DNA of 7,375 nucleotides from an uncultured Anaerolineaceae bacterium (GCA_937894825.1 CALCQT010000136.1:1-7375), one strand, 5' to 3'. Shown: positions 1-6,391, counted from the stretch's first letter. Notes: generated by a model from the sequence alone, not told the origin. Made by a program: numbers and translations.

Positions 1-78
1 TCAATAAGCTTTGAAATCTCTATTCCCGCCTATGAAAGAATTAATCCATTCTTCGATCGCCCATTTTTTTGTTATCAA
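1..78 (-). other. Possible 25-codon frame overlapping the kinase stop, status uncertain
   Basis: A minus-strand frame begins with TTG (78-76), overlapping the kinase TGA as TTGA, and ends with TGA at 3-1. It is 25 codons, rich in Trp and charged residues (KKWAIEEWINSFIGGNRD). No ribosome binding site precedes it and the same frame is closed just upstream by TAA. The WINSFIGGNR portion loosely recalls the C-terminal WLxxxFEGGRH of RpiB/LacA-type isomerases, so it could be a decayed gene tail, a tiny gene, or chance. Otherwise 1-74 shows no terminator. Confidence 0.15.
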
Positions 79-1577
79 TTCAGCAAATGATTAATATCCT
101 TGATTTGTGAATAAAGGCATTTGTATTGTTCAAAGCGCTCACGATAGACTCGGTTATTATTCATATTAGGTTCAATTATTTTTCCAGGTCTAACCATATT
201 TTGGGCAGCCTCAATGACGGATGAAAACCGTTTATTCGCGACAGCCGCAATTATCGCGCTACCTAACGCACCTGTATCCTGGCAATCCACTGTGTAGACG
301 GGATTTCCAAGCATATCCGCTTTTATTGAAAGCCACGGATCAGACTTGCTGCCGCCACCGTTCACAATCAGGTGTTTCACCGGGATACTAGCATTCTCCA
401 GAGCCTCAACAATCAACATGCATTCATAACAGGATCCTTCTAACAAAGCCTGATAAATTTCCTCCCGAGTAGTCGAAAGACTTAATCCAAGTATCGTCCC
501 TTTTGCTTTATCGTCCATGAATTGTGTAGTTGCACCGGAAAAATACGGCTGAATCAACAGTCTTGTAGGCTTACCGTGATAAGCATGGTTCAATTGATCC
601 AATATGACCTTCGTTTGATCCGGGGTCCTATTCTTACAAAAGAATTGATTCATAAACCAATTAATTAATGCGCCCGCAGTGTTATGCCAAGCCACTGTAT
701 TATATGTATTTGACAAAACAAAGGGCTGGCATGAAATATTGTTCTTTGAAATATCGCTTATCGAAAGTTTTTCATCTCCCAAAATAGCAGTAATTCCTTC
801 CGTTGTCCCGACCACATTAGAACAAGCCCCTTTTTCGACCGCTCCCGCACCTAAGGCGTTGCAAATATGATCGTGTGGTCCGATCAAAACAGAAACAGTT
901 TGCGGCAAACCGGTCTCAGCAGCAATGGAAGGCAAGATTTTTCCAACAATTTCGCCTGCAATAGCAGTTCTGGAGAATAAATTCGGATCAACAGATACTT
1001 TGTCCAGAATGTATTTTGACCACGTGCATTTATTAATATCAAATGCCATCGTTCTGGATGCCATCGAAAAATCAATCACATATTCACCCGTCAACACATA
1101 TACAATAAAATCCGTAAAACAGAGGAATTTCTCCGTCTCAGCATAAATACGAGGCAAATGCCTGCGAATATATAGGATTTTGTTTAGCGAATAAATAGTA
1201 CTCAGATTTAAACCGGTTATTCGAGTCAATTCAGGTGGTGGGATTTGCTGACAAACTGATTCAAGCTCTTTTCTTCCCCGGATATCGCTGCCGATAATGC
1301 TTCGCATTATCGGCAGACCAGATTTATTTATCGGAATAATAGCTTCGCCTAACGAAGCCACAGTAATAAAATCAATATCAGAGGAATCAGCTTTACCAAG
1401 AACATCGTGAATTACAGTTTTTACTGATTCCCATACTTGAAGAGGATCTAATTCCCGATGATTTTCTTCTAGGCCTAACAGCGGATAACTCTTGCTGGAG
1501 ATCGCATGGATTGTCCCACTGTCATCAATAACTGTGGCTTTAACTCCTGAGGTCCCAACATCTAAACCTAAGTACAT
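75..1577 (-). CDS. FGGY-family carbohydrate kinase, substrate unassigned
   Basis: Cytoplasmic ATP-dependent sugar kinase of the FGGY (xylulokinase/gluconokinase/glycerol kinase) family, 500 aa, the usual full length. The N-terminus carries the phosphate-binding DVGTS (residues 6-10). The likely catalytic base is D236 in GPHDH (233-237), the position of the GGGD aspartate in xylulokinase. GTTEG (257-261) and NGGGSKSDPW (406-415) are the ATP-site loops of the C-terminal domain. The substrate-side motif QMHG of E. coli XylB is replaced by SLGEA (75-79), so it should not be called xylulokinase. It is the last of the five minus-strand genes, 8 nt after the aldolase stop. The stretch before its ATG has no good Shine-Dalgarno sequence, so translation probably depends on coupling to the aldolase. 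The start is chosen because MYLGLDVGTS aligns with family N-termini. Family is certain; the substrate (ketose, polyol or other) is unknown. Confidence 0.93.
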   Translation of the reverse strand: MYLGLDVGTSGVKATVIDDSGTIHAISSKSYPLLGLEENHRELDPLQVWESVKTVIHDVLGKADSSDIDFITVASLGEAIIPINKSGLPIMRSIIGSDIRGRKELESVCQQIPPPELTRITGLNLSTIYSLNKILYIRRHLPRIYAETEKFLCFTDFIVYVLTGEYVIDFSMASRTMAFDINKCTWSKYILDKVSVDPNLFSRTAIAGEIVGKILPSIAAETGLPQTVSVLIGPHDHICNALGAGAVEKGACSNVVGTTEGITAILGDEKLSISDISKNNISCQPFVLSNTYNTVAWHNTAGALINWFMNQFFCKNRTPDQTKVILDQLNHAYHGKPTRLLIQPYFSGATTQFMDDKAKGTILGLSLSTTREEIYQALLEGSCYECMLIVEALENASIPVKHLIVNGGGSKSDPWLSIKADMLGNPVYTVDCQDTGALGSAIIAAVANKRFSSVIEAAQNMVRPGKIIEPNMNNNRVYRERFEQYKCLYSQIKDINHLLN

Positions 1578-1585
1578 ATTACGCT

Positions 1586-2458
1586 CTACAACCCGGTATT
1601 CTTAAAAACGTTTAAAATTTCAACGGTTTTATTATAAATTACTTCCATTGCCTGATTCGCCAAGAGGCTAAAGTTGACCGGATTTTTCGCCTCAGCGATA
1701 GTCTTAGCCAGATAAGGCGCCGGGGCAGTATCAATCGCAGTGAAATAATTTATCTTTTTAATCCCCGCAGTTATGGCACTTTGAATCTGGTCAAATGGAG
1801 TTCCGGACCCCCCATGCATACCCAGTGACACTCCATTTGCTAAGGCATTTATTTCTCTTACCAGATCAATATTCAGATTGGGTTCGCTTGCATACATACC
1901 ATGAACCGTGCCGAATGATATAGTTAGCACATCACATTTTGTCTCTTCACAAAAACGTTCCGCTTCTTCAGGCTTCGTATAATAAACTGTCAGATCCGAT
2001 AAATCGCTTGTCTCCTGTCCATGTACTTCAGACGGCATATTATTAGGCATAGCACCCAATTCTGCTTCAACGCCAATTCCCAAAGGGTGGGCAATTTCAA
2101 CAAATTTTTTGACTTCACTGATGTTTTTTTCCAAAGGAAATCTTGAGCAATCATACATAATCGAAGTGCATCCTAACCTGATTGCTTTCATAATATGATC
2201 GAAATCAAAACCATGATCCACATGAACCGAAATTGCCGCTTTTGATTTTTTTGCATAATCAAGCATAAGCGGTACCGCAATTTCGATTGGAACAACACTT
2301 TCCTCTGTCTGTGCATGATTAATTGTGACCGGCATATTGGTATCTTCAGCCGCCGCAATAACTGCTCGCAGTAAGATTTGGTTCGGCGTATTGATCGAAG
2401 CAATCGCATAGTTATTTTTTTGAGCGTCCTGTAGCATATCCTGCAGACTGACTAACAT
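1586..2458 (-). CDS. Class II ketose-(bis)phosphate aldolase (FbaA/GatY/KbaY family)
   Basis: Zinc-dependent class II aldolase of the fructose/tagatose-bisphosphate aldolase family, 290 aa (family about 285). It would cleave a C1-phosphorylated ketose to dihydroxyacetone phosphate and an aldehyde. Visible active-site elements are HVDHG (79-83, catalytic D81 and Zn ligand H82), YDCS (102-105), VEAELG (130-135), Zn ligands H186 in GTVHG and H215 in MHGGSG, and KINYFTAID (235-243), the phosphate-binding strand. After VEAELG the usual GGxED loop is diverged: the best match is GQET (147-150), preceded by an apparent insertion of several residues. Fructose-1,6- or tagatose-1,6-bisphosphate cannot be assumed as substrate. 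The start ATG has AAGGAG at 2467-2472, 8 nt upstream. It lies 28 nt after the permease stop and directly before the kinase, which suggests kinase and aldolase act in one pathway. Confidence 0.92.
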   Translation of the reverse strand: MLVSLQDMLQDAQKNNYAIASINTPNQILLRAVIAAAEDTNMPVTINHAQTEESVVPIEIAVPLMLDYAKKSKAAISVHVDHGFDFDHIMKAIRLGCTSIMYDCSRFPLEKNISEVKKFVEIAHPLGIGVEAELGAMPNNMPSEVHGQETSDLSDLTVYYTKPEEAERFCEETKCDVLTISFGTVHGMYASEPNLNIDLVREINALANGVSLGMHGGSGTPFDQIQSAITAGIKKINYFTAIDTAPAPYLAKTIAEAKNPVNFSLLANQAMEVIYNKTVEILNVFKNTGL

Positions 2459-2486
2459 GAATAAAACTCCTTTTTTGATTTTTTGA

Positions 2487-3449
2487 TTAATTTCTGTTTC
2501 GAATCATATCGAATGAAACAGCGAACAAAATAACAACACCTTTGGCAATCAGTTGCCAAAAAGTGTTGACATTCAACAAATTGAGACCATTGTTCAGTAC
2601 ACCAATAATTAATACGCCAATCATTGCGCTGAACACATCACCGGAACCGCCTGTTAAACTGATACCGCCCAAAACACTTGCAGCGACAGCATCCATTTCG
2701 TAACCTTGAGCAACCGCCGGTTGTCCGGAATACATTCGTGCAGCCAAAACAATTCCTGCAAATGCTGCTAAAAAGCCTGAAAAAATATGAACAGTGATTT
2801 GAACAGTTTTAATACTAATTCCGGAATATCGTGCAGCATTTTGATTTCCTCCGACAGCATAAATGTATCGGCCCATACGAGTCTTATTCAGAAACAATGC
2901 CATTACAATAATCCAGAAAACAACATAAAACACGGGTAATGGAATACTACCAATCCGTCCGATCCCAAGATTGGTGAACGCCGGAATCGTAACTCGTACC
3001 GGATTTGCGTTCGTCGCTAATGAGGCGGCACCTCTGGCTACATTCATCATTGCCATCGTGGCAATAAATGCAGGTACCTTGACGTAAGCGATAAATACAC
3101 CGCTGATTAATCCACAAAGAGCCCCAGAAAGCAGACCCAACAGGATTGAGACAGGAATATTGACACCATAATTTGTGATCATTACAGCTGTAACAGTTCC
3201 TGACAGTGCAATATAGGCGCCTAAACCCAGATCGATACCGCCAATGATGATACACATCATCATCCCCAAAGTCAGTAATGCATTTGTGGAGATCTGCCTG
3301 AGAAGCGACATAATATTTCCATTAGTTAGAAAAGAGTCCGTCACAATACTCAGAAAACCGCATAAAAGTAACAAACCGGTCAAAATTACTGAATTTTTTC
3401 GAATAAAGCCTAATAAAGCATGATTCTGATAAATTGTTTTTTCCTTCAT
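2487..3449 (-). CDS. Sugar ABC transporter permease, RbsC-like (CUT2)
   Basis: Inner-membrane channel subunit of a CUT2 (RbsABC-type) sugar importer, 320 aa, BPD_transp_2 family. About eight to ten hydrophobic segments are visible, including approximately 19-37, 53-73, 76-92, 98-121, 126-142, 172-187, 214-236, 272-290 and 295-313. Family signatures are present: GGIDLGLG (70-77), KVPAFIATMAMM (124-135), TRMGRYIYAVGGNQNAARYSGI (190-211) and MDAVAASVLGGISLTGGSG (252-270). The gene starts inside the ATPase gene through an ATGA overlap (start 3449-3447, ATPase stop 3448-3446). GGAGGG at 3458-3463, within the ATPase coding end, is the ribosome binding site, a typical arrangement for translational coupling of two subunits needed in equal amounts. 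Two copies would normally form the pore. The transported sugar cannot be read from this subunit. Confidence 0.95.
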   Translation of the reverse strand: MKEKTIYQNHALLGFIRKNSVILTGLLLLCGFLSIVTDSFLTNGNIMSLLRQISTNALLTLGMMMCIIIGGIDLGLGAYIALSGTVTAVMITNYGVNIPVSILLGLLSGALCGLISGVFIAYVKVPAFIATMAMMNVARGAASLATNANPVRVTIPAFTNLGIGRIGSIPLPVFYVVFWIIVMALFLNKTRMGRYIYAVGGNQNAARYSGISIKTVQITVHIFSGFLAAFAGIVLAARMYSGQPAVAQGYEMDAVAASVLGGISLTGGSGDVFSAMIGVLIIGVLNNGLNLLNVNTFWQLIAKGVVILFAVSFDMIRNRN

Positions 3450-4939
3450 GCTTTGGACCCTCCAATCGCATATGAAAGAATATTCTCCTGTGAGAATTCT
3501 TCTTTCCTAAATATCTTCTTAATTTTTCCTTCACCCATAACACAAATCCTGTCACTCATTGCGATTACTTCTTGCATTTCGGAGGAAACCATAATAATAG
3601 ACATTCCAGAAAGCGTTAACTCATTCATAATGGTATACATTTCGGCTTTGGCACCTACATCAATCCCTCGCGTCGGCTCATCAAGCAGCAACACCTGAGG
3701 ATTGGTAGCCAGCCATTTTGATATAACAACTTTCTGCTGATTTCCACCAGAAAGATTAGCAGTCAACTGTTTATAGGAAGGTGTGCTAATCGAAAGCCGG
3801 TCTTTATAGGTATCCAGAATATTGTTTTCTTTATCTTTGTCAACATGAATACCTTTTATAAAATCGCGTAAAACAGTTATCGTCATGTTAAAACCAACCG
3901 TATTTTTGAGGATCAGACCTTCCTCTTTTCGGTTTTCCGGAACAAGTGCAATTCCAGCCTTCAATGCTTCTTCGGGGGAATGAATTTTTAATTGCGTTTG
4001 ATTCAGTGAAATCTCTCCATTATCATAAGGAGAAAGGCCGAATAAAACTTTCATCAAATCAGTTCTTCCTGCTCCGACAAGACCAGCAAAACCTAGTATT
4101 TCACCTCTGAATAAATCAAAACTGATATCGTGCAATAAATCCTTTTTAGATAAATTTCTGACCGAAAGTACAACTTCACCTTTTTCAAATTCACTTCTTA
4201 CATAAAAATCGGATAATTCCCGGGCTACCATCATCCGAATCAACTGATCTGTGGAAACATTTTTCGTAACCACGGTTCCAATAGTCTTTCCATCCCGCAT
4301 GACAGTTATCCGGTCAGTGATAAAAAATAACTCATCCAACTTATGGGAAATATAAATAATTGACACACCTTCTTGTTTCAAACGGTTGATTATTTTGAAA
4401 AGCATGTCCACTTCATTTGCAGATAGTGAGGAAGTGGGTTCGTCCATCACGATAATTTTTGCATTCACCGAAATCGCTTTTATTATTTCCACGATCTGTT
4501 GCTGAGCAACACTTAGTGATGAAATCATACTTTTTGAATTAAGGTCGACCCCAAAATTATCCAGCAGCAATTGGGCTTTTTTATCCATTTCTTTCCGGCT
4601 GAAAAAGCCATAATCTGAAGGGTTACTCCCAAGGAAAATATTATCTGCGATGCTCAAATCAGGGACCAGCATTAACTCCTGATGAATAATACTGATACCA
4701 TGAGCTTGAGCATCCCGGATACTGTTCAAATGAACTTGTTCCCCGTCAATATAAATTTCGCCTTGTTCAGGTTTGTAAATTGCGCCCAGGACTTTGATTA
4801 GCGTTGATTTTCCTGCACCATTTTCCCCGAGAATCGCATGAACTTCGCCTCGTAAAACATCCAGATGAACGCCATTCAACGCATAAACTCCCGGGAATTG
4901 TTTATGAATGTTTTGCATTTGTAAGACGAATTCTTTCAA
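3446..4939 (-). CDS. Sugar ABC transporter ATPase, RbsA-like, two ATPase domains, TTG start
   Basis: Fused double-domain ATPase of a CUT2 importer, 497 aa, normal for RbsA/MglA/XylG proteins. Domain 1 is complete: Walker A GENGAGKST (38-46), signature LSVAQQQ (142-148), Walker B IIVMDEPT (162-169), switch H199. Domain 2 has the degenerate Walker A typical of the family, GLVGAGRTD (286-294, R292 for lysine), a good signature NLSGGNQQK (395-403), Walker B VLLLDEPTRGIDVGAK (416-431), and S in place of the switch histidine around 452. The start codon is TTG (4939-4937). No in-frame ATG lies just upstream, the next internal ATG (residue 8) has no ribosome binding site, and AAGTAGGTGA at 4944-4953 matches the anti-SD complement in 9 of 10 positions. 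It follows the binding-protein gene after an 84-nt gap holding a strong hairpin, and overlaps the permease by ATGA. Confidence 0.95.
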   Translation of the reverse strand: MKEFVLQMQNIHKQFPGVYALNGVHLDVLRGEVHAILGENGAGKSTLIKVLGAIYKPEQGEIYIDGEQVHLNSIRDAQAHGISIIHQELMLVPDLSIADNIFLGSNPSDYGFFSRKEMDKKAQLLLDNFGVDLNSKSMISSLSVAQQQIVEIIKAISVNAKIIVMDEPTSSLSANEVDMLFKIINRLKQEGVSIIYISHKLDELFFITDRITVMRDGKTIGTVVTKNVSTDQLIRMMVARELSDFYVRSEFEKGEVVLSVRNLSKKDLLHDISFDLFRGEILGFAGLVGAGRTDLMKVLFGLSPYDNGEISLNQTQLKIHSPEEALKAGIALVPENRKEEGLILKNTVGFNMTITVLRDFIKGIHVDKDKENNILDTYKDRLSISTPSYKQLTANLSGGNQQKVVISKWLATNPQVLLLDEPTRGIDVGAKAEMYTIMNELTLSGMSIIMVSSEMQEVIAMSDRICVMGEGKIKKIFRKEEFSQENILSYAIGGSKA

Positions 4940-4943
4940 GATT

Positions 4944-4953
4944 TCACCTACTT
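4944..4953 (-). promoter_or_regulatory. Ribosome binding site deciding the TTG start of the ATPase gene
   Basis: On the minus strand AAGTAGGTGA lies 4 nt before the TTG codon and matches the extended anti-SD complement AAGGAGGTGA except at one base. It supports TTG 4939-4937 over the internal ATG at codon 8, which has no comparable site. Confidence 0.7.
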
Positions 4954-4968
4954 TCCATAATGAATAAC

Positions 4969-5013
4969 AAAAAGTCTGCTCAAGGAGATTTCACTCCCTG
5001 AAGCAGACTTTTT
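4969..5013 (-). terminator. Strong intercistronic hairpin, probable partial terminator between binding-protein and ATPase genes
   Basis: In the minus-strand transcript a 5' arm beginning AAAAAGTCTGC (5013 downwards) pairs with a 3' arm ending GCAGACTTTTT (4969). The stem has 12 pairs, one unpaired T, then 7 further pairs including one G-U, closed by the 6-nt loop TGAAAT (4988-4993). The last five U residues are followed by GTTATT. It begins about 10 nt after the binding-protein stop. Since the transporter genes downstream have no obvious own promoter, it is read as a leaky terminator or 3'-end stabiliser that leaves much more mRNA for the binding protein than for ATPase and permease. The A-tract on the other side makes it potentially bidirectional, but no plus-strand gene reads into it. 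Confidence 0.8.
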
Positions 5014-5023
5014 TGAACTCAGT

Positions 5024-5965
5024 TTATTGCCATCCGTCGACACCGTATTCGTCAACGTTTTCAGAGTCAATTAAGAATGTAGGAACTTTAATTAATTTCT
5101 CAACCTGATCACCATTAAGGATTTGATATGCAGCTTCAACTGCTTTCTGAGCAATATTGACCGGAGATTGTGCACCTGTGCCAGTCAGTCCACCTTCTTT
5201 AATTGACTTCTTCGCATCCGGGGATCCATCGACACCATATACAGCTACCTGTGCTTCTAATCCAGAACCTTGTACCGCAGACAAAGCACCTAATGCGGAA
5301 GGATCATTAATACAGAAGAAAGCGTCAAGGTCAGGATTTGCCTGCAGAATACTTTCGGCAATAGGAAGCGATTCGCCAATATCGCCTTTTCCATTCTGTT
5401 GAGCAACAACTTCAAACTTATCTTTTAAATCACCTAAACCTTTGAAAAAACCATTAACCCGCTGCACACATGCTTCAGCATAAGGAGCATCAAGAATCGC
5501 GATCTTTCCACCTTCAGGGAACTTTTCCGCTAAGGCTTGGCCAACAACTTCTCCCGCATATTCATTATTGGATACAATAATTGTCTCAACAGATTCTGGA
5601 TCAGTTACATCTGTGTCATAGTTAACAACCGGGATACCAGCTTCTTTCAGCATATCAAGCGCAGGCTGAATGCCTTCAGAATCGATAGGACAGAGAAAAA
5701 CCAGATCGACACCCTGATTGATCATATCTTCCAACTGAGAAATCTGGGTCGCGATATCAGATTTTGGATCAAGCGCAACCAACGTGTCCCCATTTTTTTC
5801 CACAGCTTCCCGAATCGTTGACTCAATTGTCGTGAAAAATGGGTTATTCATTGTCGCGCTTGTAAAACCAAATTTGTATGATTCTTTTTCTGCTGCTACT
5901 GGTAACAAAACAGCAAACAAAGAGGCCAATACAAGCACCAGAGAGACACTAATTCTTTTTTTCAT
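5024..5965 (-). CDS. Periplasmic sugar-binding protein, RbsB-like (Peripla_BP_4)
   Basis: Solute-binding subunit of the CUT2 importer, 313 aa. A Sec signal peptide is clear: MKKR, a hydrophobic core to about residue 22, then VAA before E26 as the likely signal peptidase I site. There is no lipobox cysteine, so it should be a soluble periplasmic protein. Two Rossmann-type lobes follow. Compared with E. coli RbsB, several ligand positions are kept: NNPFF (40-44), D117, R169, ND (220-221), D246 in GVDGSPD and Q266. Others change: the Asn of INP is C92, the Arg after D117 is T118, and the pocket Phe residues near 193 and 245 are Gly/Lys and Val. The ligand is therefore probably a monosaccharide or polyol other than ribose. 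It is the first gene of the operon, with AAGGAG at 5974-5979 8 nt from the ATG and a perfect promoter about 100 nt upstream. Confident on family, not on ligand. Confidence 0.95.
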   Translation of the reverse strand: MKKRISVSLVLVLASLFAVLLPVAAEKESYKFGFTSATMNNPFFTTIESTIREAVEKNGDTLVALDPKSDIATQISQLEDMINQGVDLVFLCPIDSEGIQPALDMLKEAGIPVVNYDTDVTDPESVETIIVSNNEYAGEVVGQALAEKFPEGGKIAILDAPYAEACVQRVNGFFKGLGDLKDKFEVVAQQNGKGDIGESLPIAESILQANPDLDAFFCINDPSALGALSAVQGSGLEAQVAVYGVDGSPDAKKSIKEGGLTGTGAQSPVNIAQKAVEAAYQILNGDQVEKLIKVPTFLIDSENVDEYGVDGWQ

Positions 5966-5973
5966 TATCTTAT

Positions 5974-5979
5974 CTCCTT
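5974..5979 (-). promoter_or_regulatory. Ribosome binding site of the binding-protein gene
   Basis: AAGGAG on the minus strand with an 8-nt spacer to ATG 5965. It fixes the start at MKKR, the expected signal-peptide beginning. Confidence 0.85.
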
Positions 5980-5992
5980 GAAAAAATTTTTA

Positions 5993-6008
5993 AATGAGAA
6001 AACTCATT
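5993..6008 (-). other. Small leader hairpin before the operon's first gene
   Basis: In the operon leader AATGAG and CTCATT pair in a perfect 6-bp stem with loop TTTT, followed by TAAAAATTTTTTC and then the AAGGAG site. It is AT-rich and weak. It could mildly affect translation or attenuate transcription, or may have no function. No riboswitch class is recognised in the roughly 100-nt leader. Confidence 0.3.
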
Positions 6009-6073
6009 GTTTTGCATTAAGCAGTATCTATTAAAAATTTGCCTTTACCTGCTCATTGAATAAGAATAGCGAC

Positions 6074-6102
6074 ATTATAATGACATAAAACATTCTTGTC
6101 AA
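6074..6102 (-). promoter_or_regulatory. Perfect-consensus sigma-70/sigma-A promoter of the transport-catabolic operon
   Basis: On the minus strand TTGACA (6102-6097) and TATAAT (6079-6074) are separated by exactly 17 bp, both hexamers fully matching consensus. Transcription should start near 6067, giving a leader of about 100 nt before the binding-protein ATG. A promoter this strong normally needs tight repression, which fits the divergent DeoR-type gene. Confidence 0.85.
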
Positions 6103-6129
6103 TTAATATTTGGTCGATTATGAATGGTT

Positions 6130-6156
6130 ATATCTTCATTTATGAAAGATATATCT
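6130..6156. promoter_or_regulatory. Dyad cluster upstream of the operon promoter, candidate operator
   Basis: ATATCTTCAT (6130-6139) and ATGAAAGATAT (6142-6152) form a dyad around TT with a single extra base. It overlaps the perfect 10-bp palindrome AGATATATCT (6147-6156). It lies about 28 bp upstream of the operon -35 element, a plausible place for a DeoR-type regulator or an activator. AT-rich DNA produces such dyads by chance, so support is moderate at best. Confidence 0.35.
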
Positions 6157-6181
6157 CATTATAACGCTTTTATTCGCATTA

Positions 6182-6208
6182 TTATGATTTAAATCTTTCA
6201 TATCATAA
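6182..6208. promoter_or_regulatory. Second dyad cluster in the divergent region, candidate operator
   Basis: TTATGAT (6182-6188) and ATCATAA (6202-6208) are inverted around a 13-bp centre. The same stretch holds the perfect palindrome GATTTAAATC (6186-6195). ATCTTTCATA (6193-6202) is the exact reverse complement of TATGAAAGAT at 6141-6150, 52 bp away, about five helical turns. The pairing of two sites on one DNA face suggests cooperative or looped binding, but this is inference. Confidence 0.33.
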
Positions 6209-6347
6209 GCTTTTTTAGCAATAATATATGACAAGATCACAAAAAATTAAGAATAAGATCCTGTCTTTATATTTTCAAGGAAGTTGCATTTTGGAAAATA
6301 TCTATCTTTTTTTAATTAAATCGTGAACGTTTTCTTTTATAACTTGT

Positions 6348-6376
6348 TTGACATTTACGTTTATAATTACTACACT
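6348..6376 (+). promoter_or_regulatory. Promoter of the DeoR-family regulator gene
   Basis: TTGACA (6348-6353) and TACACT (6371-6376, 4 of 6 consensus) are 17 bp apart, placing the transcription start near 6383, just before the ribosome binding site. A perfect TATAAT lies between them at 6362-6367, but its -35 at 17 bp is poor (ATAACT, 3 of 6). One or both may be used; the sequence alone does not decide. Confidence 0.55.
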
Positions 6377-6385
6377 TTCATTGAT

Positions 6386-6391
6386 AAGGAG
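6386..6391 (+). promoter_or_regulatory. Ribosome binding site setting the regulator start at 6399
   Basis: AAGGAG with a 7-nt spacer to ATG 6399. It rejects a longer reading frame that would begin with TTG at 6348, because that codon is part of the TTGACA -35 element and has no ribosome binding site. Confidence 0.85.

Noticed and set aside
1..9. TCAATAAGC at the left edge, repeated at 7222-7230, as a possible terminal or element boundary repeat
   Set aside because: Only 9 bp match, with diverging flanks; expected by chance at this length and composition, and no transposase or integrase is present.
679..1146. Reading frames on the plus strand and in other frames inside the kinase gene
   Set aside because: They overlap a well-supported FGGY gene, show no family motif and have no ribosome binding sites; shadows.
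4804..5001. Plus-strand 65-codon frame across the ATPase start and the hairpin
   Set aside because: It is antisense to Walker A of the ATPase and to the intercistronic hairpin, with no recognisable protein character.
6230..6265. GACAAGATC / GATCCTGTC inverted arms followed by TTTATATTTT, terminator-like on the plus strand
   Set aside because: The loop is 18 nt, there is one G-T pair, and no plus-strand transcript upstream needs termination.
6321..6334. Catabolite-responsive element-like sequence around AACGTT
   Set aside because: At least three mismatches to the cre consensus; a similar weak match near 6158-6171 is no better. Not enough to claim CcpA control.
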